The notes: generated by a model from the sequence alone, not told the origin. A stretch of DNA of 64,000 bases from Alphaproteobacteria bacterium (GCA_030429495.1 JAUIFH010000001.1:310001-374000), one strand, 5' to 3'; positions 15,683 to 26,232 are shown, numbered from the stretch's first letter. Numbers and translations are program-made.

Positions 15683-18600
15683 ATGCCGATGGAAAAGACC
15701 TTCAACGCCGCCGAGGCGGAAACCCGCCTTTATGCGAAGTGGGAGCAATCCGGCGCCTTCCGCGCCGGGGCCAATGCCTCGCGGCCCGAGACGTTCTCGA
15801 TCATGATCCCGCCGCCGAACGTGACGGGCTCGCTCCACATGGGCCATGCGTTCAACAACACGCTGCAGGACATCCTCACCCGCTGGCACCGGATGCGCGG
15901 CTTCGACACGCTCTGGCAGCCGGGGCAGGACCATGCGGGCATCGCGACCCAGATGGTCGTCGAGCGTGAACTGGCCAAAACCAACCGCCGCCGCACCGAT
16001 ATGAGCCGCGATGAGTTCACCGCCCTTGTCTGGGAACAGAAGCAGAAATCCGGCAACACGATCATCGACCAGCTCAAGCGCCTCGGCGCCTCCTGCGACT
16101 GGTCGCGCAACGCCTTCACCATGTCCGGCGCCCCGAACGCGCCGAAGGGCGAAGAGGGCAACTTCCACGATGCCGTGATCAAGGTCTTCGTGGACATGTA
16201 CAACAAGGGGCTGATCTATCGCGGCAAGCGCCTCGTCAACTGGGACCCGCATTTTGAGACCGCAATCTCCGACCTTGAGGTCGAGCAGATCGAGGTCGCG
16301 GGCCAGATGTGGCACTTCAAATACCCGCTGGCGGGTGGCGAGACCTATGAATATGTCGAGAAGGACGAAGACGGCAACGTCACCCTCCGCGAGACCCGCG
16401 ACTACATCTCCATCGCCACCACCCGGCCCGAGACGATGCTCGGCGACGGCGCGGTCGCGGTTCATCCGTCGGACGAACGCTACGCGCCGATCGTCGGCAA
16501 GCTCTGCGAAATTCCGGTGGGGCCCAGGGAACACCGCCGCCTGATCCCGATCATCACCGACGAATATCCCGACCCGACCTTCGGCTCGGGTGCCGTGAAG
16601 ATCACCGGCGCGCATGACTTCAACGACTACGCGGTCGCCAAGCGCGGCAACATCCCCTGCTACCGGCTGATGGACACCAGGGCCCATATGCGGGCCGACG
16701 GCGCACCTTACGCCGAGGCCGCCGCCATCGCCATGGCCGTCGCCAAGGGCGAAAAGACCCTGACCGAGGCCGAGACGGATGCGCTCAACCTCGTCCCTGA
16801 CGACCTGCGCGGGCTGGATCGGTATGAGGCCCGGAAACGTGTGATCGAGCAGATCACGGCGGAAGGGCTGGCCGTTACCGTGCTTGAGAAAAGCATCGAC
16901 AAGGAAACCGGCGCCGAGCACCTCGAACGCATTCCCTTGGTCGAGCAGAACAAGATGATGCAGCCGCATGGCGACCGGTCGAAGGTGGTCATCGAGCCGA
17001 TGCTCACCGACCAATGGTTCGTCGACACCGCGAAGATCGTCGACCCCGCGCTGCAAGCCGTCCGCGACGGCATGGTGGCGCAAGAGGCCGGAACCTTCGA
17101 CGAAAAGGCCGGCTACACCCGCATCCTGCCCGAACGCGACGCCAAGACCTATTTCCACTGGCTGGAAAACATCGAGCCCTGGTGCATCTCCCGCCAGCTC
17201 TGGTGGGGGCACCAGATTCCGGTGTGGTATGGCATTCACGTCGCATCGGATGCGAACGGCAAATTTGGTGGTATCAACCTGACTTTCGACCAGTCAGGGC
17301 CGTCGTATGGTGCAGGCAAGAGTCTTCCAAAGATTTTCTGCGCGGCTTCGGAAGCTGACATGGCTACGCAAGTGCGTGACTACCTCAGAGAGATATTGCC
17401 CGGCGAGCAGAACATCGTCGTTCAAGTTGTTGAGCCAGGGAAGTTTGGCGAGCTTGTCAAAGTTTCCCATAACAAAGATGGCGCTCTTGTTTACCGGGTA
17501 GAGCGCGACCCCGACGTCCTCGACACCTGGTTCTCCTCCGGCCTCTGGCCCATCGGCACGCTCGGCTGGCCCGAAGAGACGGAGGAGCTGAAGAAATACT
17601 TCCCGACCGACGTCCTCGTCACCGGCTTCGACATCATCTTCTTCTGGGTCGCCCGGATGATGATGATGCAATTGGCCGTCGTTGATCAGGTCCCCTTCCA
17701 CACCGTCTATGTCCACGCCCTCGTCCGCGACGAGAAGGGCAAGAAGATGTCGAAGTCGCTCGGCAATGTCCTCGACCCCCTCGACCTCATCGCCGACTTC
17801 GGCGCCGACGCGGTGCGCTTCACGCTGACCGCCATGGCCGCGATGGGGCGCGACCTCAAGCTCTCGAAAGACCGCATCGCGGGCTACCGGAACTTCACCA
17901 CGAAGCTCTGGAACGCCACCCGTTTCGCCGAGATGAACGGCGCACTGCGTCGTGACGTTGTAGCTACGGAAGAACTACGGAAACCCGACGCGAACCATAC
18001 GGTAAACCGCTGGATCATCGGCGAAACCGCCCGCGCCCGCATCGCGGTGGATGAGGCGCTGACTGCCTACCGCTTCAACGACGCCGCCAACACACTCTAT
18101 GCCTTCGTCTGGGGCAAGGTCTGCGACTGGTATGTCGAATTCGCCAAACCGCTGATGGACGGCGACCACGCCGCCGAAACCCGCGCCACGATGGCCTGGG
18201 TGCTCGACCAGTGCTACACCCTCCTCCACCCGATCATGCCCTTTATTACCGAGGAATTATGGGCACTTACGGGCGACCGCGCCAAGATGCTGGTGCATGC
18301 CGACTGGCCGGATTACGGCCTTGAGCTCATTGACGAAAACGCCGACCGCGAGATGAACTGGGTGATCACGCTGATCGAGGAAATCCGCTCCGCCCGCGCC
18401 CAGATGCACGTGCCGGCCGGCCTGAAACTCCCCGTCGTCATGACCGCGATGGACGACAGGGGCCGTGCCGCCTGGGCGAATAACGAACCTATGATCACCC
18501 GCCTTGCCAGGCTCGACGACATGACCGAAGGCAAGGCCCCGAAAGGCGCGATCACGGTGGCCGTCGAAGGTGGCGCCTTCGCCATCCCACTCGAAGGCGT

Positions 18601-18814
18601 CATCGACATTGCCGAGGAAAAAGCACGCCTTTCCAAGACCCTGGAGAAGCTTGAAAAGGACATCGGGGGCCTCAGGGGCCGTCTTAACAACCCCAAATTC
18701 GTCGAAAGCGCGCCCGAGGAAATCGTCGAGGAAACCCGCGAAAAGCTGGCCTTGGCCGAAGAAGAGGCGGATAAGCTGAAGGCCGCGCTGAAACGCCTTT
18801 CCGACATCGGATAG
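15683..18814 (+). CDS. valS: Valyl-tRNA synthetase
   Basis: 1043 residues. ValS charges tRNA-Val and edits mischarged threonine. [18 protein letters not shown] contains the HIGH motif and [17 protein letters not shown] the KMSKS motif. The ATP-fold residues around [12 protein letters not shown] and [13 protein letters not shown] are intact, and the C-terminal coiled coil ([16 protein letters not shown]) is present. Between [10 protein letters not shown] and DVLDTWFSS there are about 90 residues, versus about 30 in E. coli ValS, and this stretch (bases ~17240-17505) is visibly less GC-rich than the rest. ATG 15683 is used; ATG 15689 is possible. Confidence 0.97.
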   Translation: MPMEKTFNAAEAETRLYAKWEQSGAFRAGANASRPETFSIMIPPPNVTGSLHMGHAFNNTLQDILTRWHRMRGFDTLWQPGQDHAGIATQMVVERELAKTNRRRTDMSRDEFTALVWEQKQKSGNTIIDQLKRLGASCDWSRNAFTMSGAPNAPKGEEGNFHDAVIKVFVDMYNKGLIYRGKRLVNWDPHFETAISDLEVEQIEVAGQMWHFKYPLAGGETYEYVEKDEDGNVTLRETRDYISIATTRPETMLGDGAVAVHPSDERYAPIVGKLCEIPVGPREHRRLIPIITDEYPDPTFGSGAVKITGAHDFNDYAVAKRGNIPCYRLMDTRAHMRADGAPYAEAAAIAMAVAKGEKTLTEAETDALNLVPDDLRGLDRYEARKRVIEQITAEGLAVTVLEKSIDKETGAEHLERIPLVEQNKMMQPHGDRSKVVIEPMLTDQWFVDTAKIVDPALQAVRDGMVAQEAGTFDEKAGYTRILPERDAKTYFHWLENIEPWCISRQLWWGHQIPVWYGIHVASDANGKFGGINLTFDQSGPSYGAGKSLPKIFCAASEADMATQVRDYLREILPGEQNIVVQVVEPGKFGELVKVSHNKDGALVYRVERDPDVLDTWFSSGLWPIGTLGWPEETEELKKYFPTDVLVTGFDIIFFWVARMMMMQLAVVDQVPFHTVYVHALVRDEKGKKMSKSLGNVLDPLDLIADFGADAVRFTLTAMAAMGRDLKLSKDRIAGYRNFTTKLWNATRFAEMNGALRRDVVATEELRKPDANHTVNRWIIGETARARIAVDEALTAYRFNDAANTLYAFVWGKVCDWYVEFAKPLMDGDHAAETRATMAWVLDQCYTLLHPIMPFITEELWALTGDRAKMLVHADWPDYGLELIDENADREMNWVITLIEEIRSARAQMHVPAGLKLPVVMTAMDDRGRAAWANNEPMITRLARLDDMTEGKAPKGAITVAVEGGAFAIPLEGVIDIAEEKARLSKTLEKLEKDIGGLRGRLNNPKFVESAPEEIVEETREKLALAEEEADKLKAALKRLSDIG

Positions 18815-18865
18815 GCTTCTTCTGTTCGGAAATACTCCGGGGGTCCGGGGGCAGCGCCCCCGGCC
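18815..18865 (+). repeat. 3'-end hairpin repeat, copy C
   Basis: The clearest copy, immediately after the valS stop codon: GCTTCTTCTGTTCGG, AAATACTCC, then GGGGGTCC and the hairpin GGGGGC-AGC-GCCCCC. Confidence 0.7.
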
Positions 18866-18889
18866 TCTCCGCCAGAGCCAGAGGCCAGA

Positions 18890-20002
18890 ATGACCGGACC
18901 CCGCTACACCCCCCTCGTCGCCAGCCTCCCGGCCACCGTCCCCTTCGTCGGCCCCGAAACCCAGGAGCGGGTCAGAGGCCGCTCCTTCGCCGCCCGCCTT
19001 GGCGCCAATGAAAGCGTCTTCGGCCCCTCGCCAAAGGCCATCGAGGCGATGGCGAAAGCGGCTGCCGATGTCTGGATGTATGGCGACCCGGAAAACCACG
19101 ACCTGCGCGCGGCACTCGCCGCGCATCACGGGGCCGGGGTAGAGAATATCGTTGTGGGCGAAGGGATTGATGGCCTACTCGGCTACCTCATCCGCATGCT
19201 CGTCGGCCCCGGCGATGCGGTCGTGACCTCGGACGGCGCCTATCCCACCTTCAACTTCCACGTCGCGGGCTATGGCGGCACGCTCCACAAGGTGCCCTAC
19301 AACGGCGATCACGAGGACCCCACGGCGCTCATATCCCGCGCGGCGGAAACCGGCGCGAAACTCATCTACCTCGCGAACCCCGACAACCCGATGGGGTCGT
19401 GGCACGGCGCCGAAACCATCGCCCGGATGATCGACGCGGTTCCCGACGGCGCGCTCCTCGTCCTCGACGAAGCCTATATCGACCTCGCCCCCGACGGCAC
19501 CGCGCCTGTGGTCGACCCGGCGGACCCGCGCGTGGTCCGGATGCGGACCTTCTCCAAGGGCTACGGCATGGCGGGCGCGCGGGTCGGCTATGCCATTGGG
19601 GCCGCGTCGCTGATCACCGCCTTCAACAAGATCCGCAATCATTTCGGCATGTGCCGTATCAGCCAGGCTGGCGCGCTCGCCGCGCTGGCGGACCAGCCCT
19701 ATCTCGAAACAGTGCGCAGCGCGGTGGCCACGGCCCGCGCCGAGCTTGACCGGATTGCACGGGCGAACGGCTTGTCCGGGCTGCCATCCGCCACGAACTT
19801 CGTCACGATCGACTGCGGGTCCGAGGGGGGCTTCGCACGCAAGGTTCTGGCCGCGCTGATCGAGCACGACATCTTCGTGCGGATGCCCTTCGTCGCCCCC
19901 CATGACCGCTGCATCCGCGTCAGCTGCGGCAGGCCGGAGGATCTCGCGCGGTTGGAAGCGGCCCTGCCGGGTGCGCTTGCGACGGCCCGGGCGGGCGGCT
20001 GA
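18890..20002 (+). CDS. PLP-dependent aminotransferase, HisC-like (class I/II)
   Basis: 370 residues of fold-type I. The PLP lysine lies in MRTFSKGYGMAGARVGYAIG, the pyridine-binding Asp in LLVLDEAYIDLA, the Asn in ANPDNPMGSW, and the phosphate-binding Arg near RCIRVSCGRPEDLARLE. It resembles histidinol-phosphate aminotransferases, but no his genes are nearby and this subgroup also includes broad-range aminotransferases for aromatic or other amino acids. It follows valS across a hairpin repeat and probably has its own promoter. Confidence 0.85.
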   Translation: MTGPRYTPLVASLPATVPFVGPETQERVRGRSFAARLGANESVFGPSPKAIEAMAKAAADVWMYGDPENHDLRAALAAHHGAGVENIVVGEGIDGLLGYLIRMLVGPGDAVVTSDGAYPTFNFHVAGYGGTLHKVPYNGDHEDPTALISRAAETGAKLIYLANPDNPMGSWHGAETIARMIDAVPDGALLVLDEAYIDLAPDGTAPVVDPADPRVVRMRTFSKGYGMAGARVGYAIGAASLITAFNKIRNHFGMCRISQAGALAALADQPYLETVRSAVATARAELDRIARANGLSGLPSATNFVTIDCGSEGGFARKVLAALIEHDIFVRMPFVAPHDRCIRVSCGRPEDLARLEAALPGALATARAGG

Positions 20003-20110
20003 TTGCCTGCTTCACAGCGCGCCGTCGCCTTGTCAGCACCCGCGCTTTCAGGCTAGATCGCGCGACTTGCGGCCCCGCGATGCCGCGTTGAACGAAGGTC
20101 CGATCGCCCG

Positions 20111-21883
20111 GTGACAGAAGCCATCGCCACGACCGCAGACTCGAGCGACGCCTACACGTCGCGCCGTCTGTTCGCCCGCCTGTGGCGCGGCTACCTGGCA
20201 CGTCACAAATGGACGATGCTCGTGGCCTTCGTGTTCATGGTGATCGAGGGGTCCACACTAGCAGCCCTCTCCTGGATGCTGAAACCGCTTTTCGACCGGG
20301 TGTTCGTCGGAGGCGATGCCGCGGCGATCTGGTGGGTCGGCGGTGTGATCCTTGCGCTGTTCGTGATCCGCGCGGTGACGCTGATCATCAACCGCTCGCT
20401 GCTCACCCGCGTCGCCATGAAGACGTCCACAGCGATGCAGACCGACCTGCTGGCCCATGTGCTGACACTTGACGGGCCATTCTTTCAGGCCAACCCGCCG
20501 GGCGCGCTGATCGAGCGTGTGCAGGGCGACACGGCGGCCGTGCAAAGCGTCTGGTCAGTGCTGATCACCGGGGTCGGGCGCGACCTCGTGGCGCTTGTGA
20601 CGCTTTTCGGCGTCGCTATCGCGATCGACCCGCGCTGGACGCTGACCGCGCTTGTCGGCGCGCCGCTCCTGATCCTGCCGACGCTCGCGGTGCAGCGCTA
20701 TATCCGGCGCAAGACCGATCACGTCCGCACCCAGGCAGCACAACGTGCCACGCGGCTCGACGAGGTGTTCCACGGCATCACCGCGATCAAGCTGAACCGG
20801 ATGGAGGGCTATCAGCTCGGGCGGTTCCGCAGCATCGTCGCAGGCATCGTGCGGGCCGAGGTCAAGACGGCGGCCAGCCGCGCCACGATCCCGGCGCTGA
20901 TCGACATCGTGACAGGTCTCGGCTTCTTCGGCGTGCTGCTGCTCGCCGGGCGGGAGATCACGTCGGGCGAGCGCAGCGTGGGTGAGTTCATGTCGTTCTT
21001 CACCGCGATGGCGCTGGCGTTCCAGCCGGTGCGCCGGCTGGGCGACATGGCGGGCACATGGCAGGTCGCGGCGGCGAGCCTGACGCGGCTTTACCGGCTG
21101 TTCGACACGAAGCCGGCGATCCGCCGCGCCGCCGCGCCGGTGCAACCGGACCCGACGCGGACCGGCATCGTGCTTGACGATGTGCGCCTGTCCTACGGCG
21201 ACCACGCCGTTCTGAACGGTCTCAGCTTCGAGGCTGAGGCCGGGAAGACCACGGCACTGGTCGGGCCTTCCGGTGCCGGCAAGTCGACCGTTTTCAACCT
21301 GCTGACCCGCATGGTCGACCCGGCGTCGGGGCAGGTGGCGATCGGCGGCCAGCCTGTCGGAGACATCGAGCTGGGCGCCTTGCGCGACCTGTTTTCTGTC
21401 GTGACACAGGATGCAACGCTATTCGACGAGACGATCCGCGAGAACGTGCTGCTGGGTCGGACCGATGTTGCAGAGGCAGCCCTTGCGACCGCGCTTGACG
21501 CGGCCCATGTCAGCGACTTCACCGCCGCGCTGCCCGAGGGGCTCGACACCCATGCCGGGCCGCGCGGTTCTGCCCTGTCCGGCGGGCAGCGTCAGCGCGT
21601 CGCGATCGCACGAGCATTGTTGCGGAACGCCCCGATCCTGCTTCTGGACGAGGCGACATCGGCGCTGGACGCCGCGTCCGAGGCGCTGGTGCAGCAGGCG
21701 CTCGACCGTCTCAGCAAAGGACGCACGACATTGGTGATCGCGCACCGTCTGGCGACGGTGCGGGGCGCCGACAAGATCGTCGTGATGGATCGCGGCCGGG
21801 TCGTGGAGCAGGGCACGCACCCAACGCTGCTGGCCCAGAACGGGCTTTACGCCGGCCTCTGTCGGTTGCAGTTTTCCGAGTGA
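20111..21883 (+). CDS. ABC exporter, MsbA/lipid-flippase-like half-transporter
   Basis: 590 residues: an N-terminal six-helix exporter domain (about residues 20-320) and a C-terminal ATPase domain with Walker A GPSGAGKST, signature LSGGQRQR, Walker B ILLLDEATSALD and the H-loop AHRLATVRGAD. This is a homodimerising type IV exporter; MsbA-like members flip lipid A or other lipids, but multidrug and peptide exporters share the layout. It begins with GTG at 20111 and is followed 31 bases later by ygfZ. Confidence 0.85.
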   Translation: MTEAIATTADSSDAYTSRRLFARLWRGYLARHKWTMLVAFVFMVIEGSTLAALSWMLKPLFDRVFVGGDAAAIWWVGGVILALFVIRAVTLIINRSLLTRVAMKTSTAMQTDLLAHVLTLDGPFFQANPPGALIERVQGDTAAVQSVWSVLITGVGRDLVALVTLFGVAIAIDPRWTLTALVGAPLLILPTLAVQRYIRRKTDHVRTQAAQRATRLDEVFHGITAIKLNRMEGYQLGRFRSIVAGIVRAEVKTAASRATIPALIDIVTGLGFFGVLLLAGREITSGERSVGEFMSFFTAMALAFQPVRRLGDMAGTWQVAAASLTRLYRLFDTKPAIRRAAAPVQPDPTRTGIVLDDVRLSYGDHAVLNGLSFEAEAGKTTALVGPSGAGKSTVFNLLTRMVDPASGQVAIGGQPVGDIELGALRDLFSVVTQDATLFDETIRENVLLGRTDVAEAALATALDAAHVSDFTAALPEGLDTHAGPRGSALSGGQRQRVAIARALLRNAPILLLDEATSALDAASEALVQQALDRLSKGRTTLVIAHRLATVRGADKIVVMDRGRVVEQGTHPTLLAQNGLYAGLCRLQFSE

Positions 21884-21914
21884 CCGGAAACCCGTTCCCA
21901 TGGGAGAGATGACG

Positions 21915-22676
21915 ATGATCGGCGAGGCCGCACCCGACCGCCGCGTGCTGGAAGTCTCTGGCGGGGACCGGGTCGATTTTCTCCAGGGGCTGGTTTCAAA
22001 CGATCTGCGCAAGCTGGAAGGTGGACTGGTCTATGCCGCGCTTCTGACACCGCAGGGCAAGTATCTTGCAGACTTCTTCCTCGTGCCCGGCGACGGTCGC
22101 ATCCTGATCGACGTCCACGTGGATCAGGCGGAGGGCCTGCTGCGCCGGCTGTCGATGTACAAGCTTCGCGCCGACGTCACGATTGCCGTGACCGGGATGC
22201 GCGTGACCCGCGGTCTTGGTCCCGCACCAGCAGGCGCCTTCGACGACCCGCGCCACCCCTCGCTTGGCTGGCGTCACTACGGGGCGGAGGAAGGCACAGC
22301 GCCGGAAATCGACTGGGACGCGATCCGTGTCGCCGCCTGTATCCCCGAGGCCGGAATCGAACTGATCCCGGACGACACCTACATCCTCGAGGCCGGGTTC
22401 GAGCGGCTGAACGGCGTCGATTTCCGCAAGGGCTGCTATGTCGGTCAGGAAGTGACCGCGCGGATGAAGCACAAGACGGAACTCCGCAAGGGCTTCGCGA
22501 CCGTCACCGTGGAAGGCGCCGCGCCGGTCGGAACCGAGATCCTGTCGGCCGGAAAACCCGCCGGCCGGCTTTTCACGCAGGCGGGTGGTCGAGGCATCGC
22601 GTGGCTGCGCTTCGACCGGGCCGACGGTGAGATGACCGCCGGGGCGGCAACGGTAACGCTGGTGCGCGTGCCCTAA
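21915..22676 (+). CDS. ygfZ: Folate-binding protein YgfZ/GcvT family
   Basis: 253 residues. KGCYVGQEVTARMKHKTELRKG contains the YgfZ signature KGCYxGQE with its conserved cysteine; FLQGLVSNDL and ALLTPQGKYLADFF are the N-terminal folate-fold motifs. YgfZ assists assembly or repair of some Fe-S enzymes such as MiaB in E. coli and depends on folate. Three in-frame ATGs occur (21900, 21909, 21915); GGGAGAG at 21902-21908 best serves ATG 21915. It ends 18 bases before the convergent efp gene. Confidence 0.85.
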   Translation: MIGEAAPDRRVLEVSGGDRVDFLQGLVSNDLRKLEGGLVYAALLTPQGKYLADFFLVPGDGRILIDVHVDQAEGLLRRLSMYKLRADVTIAVTGMRVTRGLGPAPAGAFDDPRHPSLGWRHYGAEEGTAPEIDWDAIRVAACIPEAGIELIPDDTYILEAGFERLNGVDFRKGCYVGQEVTARMKHKTELRKGFATVTVEGAAPVGTEILSAGKPAGRLFTQAGGRGIAWLRFDRADGEMTAGAATVTLVRVP

Positions 22677-22694
22677 CGCCGCCCCGAACCGGGG

Positions 22695-23258
22695 TCACGC
22701 GCGTTCGCTGTATTCCATGAATTCGGTGTGGACGACGATGTCCTCGTCCTGGCCGATGAACGGCGGCACCATGATCCGAACGCCGTTGTCGAGAATCGCC
22801 GGCTTGTAGCTGTTCGCGGCGGTCTGGCCCTTCACGACGGGCTCGGTCTCTACCACCTTGCAAACGACCTTTTGGGGAAGCTGCACCGACAGCGCTTCCT
22901 CGCCGTAGTATTCGACCGTTGCGATCATGCCGTCCTGCAGGAAGGGGCGGCGTTCGCCAAGAAGGTCGGCCGCCAGTTCGATCTGCTCGAATGTCTCGTT
23001 GTCCATGAAGACAAGCATTCCGTCGTTTTCGTAGAGGAATTGCTGGTCCTTCTGGTCAAGGCGCACGCGCTCAACCTTGTCTTCAGAGCGGAACCGCTCA
23101 TTCAGCTTGCGCCCATCGCGCAGGTTCTTCAGCTCGACCTGGGCAAATGCGCCGCCCTTTCCGGGCTTCACATGGTTGACTTTCACGGCAGCCCACAGGC
23201 CCCCGTCATGTTCGAGGATATTGCCGGGGCGGATTTCGTTGCCATTGATCTTGGGCAT
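22695..23258 (-). CDS. efp: Translation elongation factor P
   Basis: 187 residues, the standard EF-P length. It has the three beta-barrel domains and starts [13 protein letters not shown]. The residue at the tip of the domain I loop ([14 protein letters not shown]) is lysine, as expected for EF-P modified at Lys. EF-P relieves ribosome stalling at polyproline. The frame is open about 20 codons further upstream, but ATG 23258 gives the conserved start. Confidence 0.95.
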   Translation of the reverse strand: MPKINGNEIRPGNILEHDGGLWAAVKVNHVKPGKGGAFAQVELKNLRDGRKLNERFRSEDKVERVRLDQKDQQFLYENDGMLVFMDNETFEQIELAADLLGERRPFLQDGMIATVEYYGEEALSVQLPQKVVCKVVETEPVVKGQTAANSYKPAILDNGVRIMVPPFIGQDEDIVVHTEFMEYSERA

Positions 23259-23476
23259 TGGACAGAACCTTGATAAAAGGTTGAAAGGATTTGGCCGGCA
23301 CCTATATATGCCGGGTTGCATTCAGGCAAGCCAACTAGATACGGTGTGAATTTCGGGCGACCCATGCATAAGACGCATGACAGTCATGCCGAATGGGGAA
23401 TACCGAATCGGGTGTAAAACGCCATACACAGCAGGACGCCGGAAAACGCAAGAGCAAGAAGAACGGAAGTAAAGAA

Positions 23477-23797
23477 ATGCGCGATTTCGTGGACGGCACC
23501 GCATTCAACTACGAGCAAGGCCAGCGGTCGCGCAAGCTGTTCGCCGCTGTCGTGCTCGCTGCACTCGACGATGCGATTGCCGATGATAAAAAGTATGGGA
23601 ACGGGCCGGATCAGATCGCCCGGTGGGCGCGCTCGCGCGATGGGCGCGAAGTTCTGTCCTGTGCCGGGATCGACCCGAACGAACGGGTCGTGAAGGGCCT
23701 CATGGAGTTCGTGGAGAAGGGTGTTCGCACCTCTGTTGCGCTGTCGCGCGAGGAAAGCGAGCGTCGCCACGCAGCCCAGGAAGCTGAAGCGGCCTGA
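23477..23797 (+). CDS. Small conserved Rhodobacterales protein of unknown function (DUF6280-like)
   Basis: About 106 residues starting MRDFVDGTAFNYEQGQRSRKLF. The core has the segments FAAVVLAALDDAIADDKKYGNGP and WARSRDGREVLSCAGIDP, and an acidic, alanine-rich tail (REESERRHAAQEAEAA). No catalytic motif or signal peptide is visible. I recall similar proteins annotated as DUF6280 in Rhodobacterales, without function. ATG 23477 has GGAAG 7 bases upstream; an upstream in-frame ATG at 23393 would add a basic, poorly conserved-looking extension. An intrinsic terminator follows. Confidence 0.7.
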   Translation: MRDFVDGTAFNYEQGQRSRKLFAAVVLAALDDAIADDKKYGNGPDQIARWARSRDGREVLSCAGIDPNERVVKGLMEFVEKGVRTSVALSREESERRHAAQEAEAA

Positions 23798-23824
23798 CAG
23801 GTCGGCAAGCCGGCAAATGCAAAG

Positions 23825-23847
23825 CGCGCCCAGCCGGGCGCGTTTTT
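23825..23847 (+). terminator. Intrinsic terminator
   Basis: CGCGCCC, the 4-base loop AGCC, GGGCGCG, then five T residues. It terminates the small conserved gene just upstream. Confidence 0.85.
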
Positions 23848-23873
23848 GCTTTTGGGGGACCGGGTCGGTGCCG

Positions 23874-24791
23874 CTAGTCGAGATTGCGGCTTTCAAGCGC
23901 CCGGTTGATTTCCCGTCGGACAAGCATGCGAACGTTGCGAGTGATCTTCTCGCCCAGCTGCCCCTGAAGCTCTCTGCGGATGATGTCGACGACGATGTCG
24001 TGCAGGATGTCCTCATCGACGCCCTGCGCTTCCTCGTGATTGGTTGCAGCAGCCGGCGCTTCCTCATCGACTTGCCGGGCGGTTGTCGCCTCGCGCGAGA
24101 ACACCGGGGGCGCCGGGTCGGGGTCCGTTGCGTCTGACCTGTCCCAGGGGGCGCCCTGGTCGACCATTTCGCTCGCCGTCAGATGCAGCCGACGGGTGCG
24201 CTCCGCTGCAGGGGCCGCCATGACCGGAGCAGGTCCGTCTTCAGGGGCCTCCTCCGGGACGGTAACATCGGCGGATACCTCTTTACCGGTATGGCCGGCA
24301 GCGCCATTCTCGGCTTCGCCGTCGGCCTCCGCCCCTGCGGCGGGCGGGGCGATGTCGGCACCGACATCGACGTCGAAACCGCCCGCGAATGCTTCCTCAA
24401 GCGCACTGTCCGGAGCGTCGTCGGCAATCACTTCGCTGCCATCCGGCTCGAACTCCTCGCCGATACCGGCGACCGCCGCTTCAAGCTCCGCAATCGTGTC
24501 TTCCAGCGTTCCGGCGGAACGTGCCGTGTCAGGCAGGTCGACGACAGCCGCTGGCGCGTCGTCATAGACGCCGTCGCCGGTGATGTTCTGGCGCAGCGTA
24601 TCTTCGTCTTCTTCCTCGGGGCCAGGAACGCGTAGCGCGTCGGTCAGGACGAGCTTGCCACCGCCAGTGTTCGCCGCGGGGCTGTCGTCACGCTCTTCAA
24701 CCTTGGTGGCCGCCCGCTTGTCTTGCGACACCAGGCGACGAATCGAGGACAGCACGTCCTGGATTTCCAGATTCGCCGAGGGATCAGACAT
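23874..24791 (-). CDS. Acidic, largely disordered protein with PopZ-like (DUF2497-type) architecture
   Basis: 305 residues. The N-terminus (NLEIQDVLSSIRRLVSQDK) resembles the short PopZ helix EEILASIRRIISED. A long acidic, Pro/Ala-rich region without predicted fold (about residues 40-250) follows, and the chain ends in a helical, charged segment (ILHDIVVDIIRRELQGQLGEKI, then RNVRMLVRREINRALES). PopZ self-assembles at cell poles through its C-terminal helices and recruits partners through its N-terminus. The likeness here is in layout and short motifs, so the role as a polar scaffold is a guess. It lies upstream of the TolC-like gene on the same strand. Confidence 0.55.
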   Translation of the reverse strand: MSDPSANLEIQDVLSSIRRLVSQDKRAATKVEERDDSPAANTGGGKLVLTDALRVPGPEEEDEDTLRQNITGDGVYDDAPAAVVDLPDTARSAGTLEDTIAELEAAVAGIGEEFEPDGSEVIADDAPDSALEEAFAGGFDVDVGADIAPPAAGAEADGEAENGAAGHTGKEVSADVTVPEEAPEDGPAPVMAAPAAERTRRLHLTASEMVDQGAPWDRSDATDPDPAPPVFSREATTARQVDEEAPAAATNHEEAQGVDEDILHDIVVDIIRRELQGQLGEKITRNVRMLVRREINRALESRNLD

Positions 24792-24861
24792 GGTGCATCC
24801 TCATGCTTGCGCGTCGGACAGTTTAGGCCGGCCACGGCGGGCCGGCAACCGTCACGGTCCC

Positions 24862-26232
24862 TCAGTTCTTCCCGATCGCCTGCAGAACCCGGTCCAGGCT
24901 TTTGCCCTGCAGGGAGGTTGAGGGCGCGGTCTTTACCGCATTGTAGTAGGCTTCGGGGTCGTAGATCGGGACGCGGAGGTTGAGGTAGTCCGCCGTCAGC
25001 AGACCCATAGACGACAAAAGCGAATAAAACGCTACCTGAAGATCTGCCTCGGCGGTGATCTTGCTGGCGCGAGCGTCAAGCAGCGACTGTTCGGCATCCA
25101 GCACGTCGAGCGTCGTGCGCGCACCGAGCTTCGCCTCTTCCTGAACGCCCTGATAGGCGATGGTCGCAGCCGAAATCTGGCGTTCCGTAGCGACAATCTG
25201 GGCGCGCGCGGCCTCAATGTCCGCCCAGGCGCTGCCGACGCCGCGTGTCACCACGACGCTCGTCTGCAACAGCGCCGAGCGCGCGGCGTCCCGGTCGGCA
25301 ATTGCGCCGCGATGCGCGGCCGACAACGCCCCGCCGGCATAGATCGTTTGCTTCAGTTCGATACCGACCACCGGTGTGTCAGGGCCACCGTCATTGAACG
25401 TAAGCCCGGCGCGACCATTCAGCTCGGGCATCCGTTCGGCCGCAGCACGCTTGATCTGGAGGTCGGCGGCGCTGGCCTGGTGCTGGGCCTGCCGAATCGC
25501 CGGATGGCCGCGCTGCGCGATCGCGCGGGCGTCGTCGAGCGTGCGCGGCAGTTGCGGTGCGGGCGGCGCAACCGAGAGATTGGTCGGATAGTGGCCGACC
25601 GCCGCGCGGTAGAATTCGCGTGCGGCGACCAGATCGCCCTGAGCGGCGGCCAGGCCCGCACGTGCCTGCGCAAGGCGCGCTTCGGCCAGTGCGACGTCGG
25701 TCCGCGTAACCTCGCCCACGTCGAACTGGTCCTGAGTCGCGCGCAGCGTTTCCTCGAGCAGGCGCACGGAATTTTCGTTGATCGAGACGCTTTCGGTCGC
25801 GCTGCGGACGCCAAAATAGGCGGATACCGCGTCGAAGAGGACTTGCTGCTCGATCCGGACCAGCGCCTGCCGCGTGGCCAGAACCGCTTCCTCGGCGATC
25901 TCGACGCCAAGCTGCGAGCGGCCGAAATCGTAGAGCATCGTGCTGCCCTGAAGTGTCAGGGCGAGCGAGATATCGTCCCCTTGCGCGGAATCGGTGAGGG
26001 TGGAGTTCAGGACCCACTGGATCACAGGGCGCAGGGCTGCAACGGCGGACGCGACATCCTCGTCGGCCGCGCGGAGCACGGCGCGGTTTTGTTCGATGAG
26101 GTTCGATTCCTTGTAGGCAGAGACCAATGCGTCGGCGAGGGTCTCTGACCGTGCCGGCGCCGCGGCAATGCCGAAGGCACAGAAACCGGCGATGAGAGCG
26201 AGCCTGATCCTGCGATGCTTGATTGTCGTCAT
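24862..26232 (-). CDS. tolC: TolC-family outer membrane efflux protein
   Basis: 456 residues with an N-terminal signal peptide (basic start, then LALIAGFCAFGIAAAPARSE) and two repeated alpha-helical/beta-barrel halves typical of outer membrane efflux proteins (ETLADALVSAYKESN at the start; KLGARTTLDVLDAEQSLLDARA is the highly conserved second-half motif). It forms the trimeric outer-membrane duct of type I secretion or efflux pumps. No matching inner-membrane pump is adjacent. ATG 26232 is used because it precedes the signal peptide directly. It lies 35 bases downstream of pcm, probably in the same operon. Confidence 0.9.
   Translation of the reverse strand: MTTIKHRRIRLALIAGFCAFGIAAAPARSETLADALVSAYKESNLIEQNRAVLRAADEDVASAVAALRPVIQWVLNSTLTDSAQGDDISLALTLQGSTMLYDFGRSQLGVEIAEEAVLATRQALVRIEQQVLFDAVSAYFGVRSATESVSINENSVRLLEETLRATQDQFDVGEVTRTDVALAEARLAQARAGLAAAQGDLVAAREFYRAAVGHYPTNLSVAPPAPQLPRTLDDARAIAQRGHPAIRQAQHQASAADLQIKRAAAERMPELNGRAGLTFNDGGPDTPVVGIELKQTIYAGGALSAAHRGAIADRDAARSALLQTSVVVTRGVGSAWADIEAARAQIVATERQISAATIAYQGVQEEAKLGARTTLDVLDAEQSLLDARASKITAEADLQVAFYSLLSSMGLLTADYLNLRVPIYDPEAYYNAVKTAPSTSLQGKSLDRVLQAIGKN

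Noticed and set aside
15482-17239. A 585-codon open frame antisense to valS
   Set aside because: Shadow of valS; no recognisable motif.
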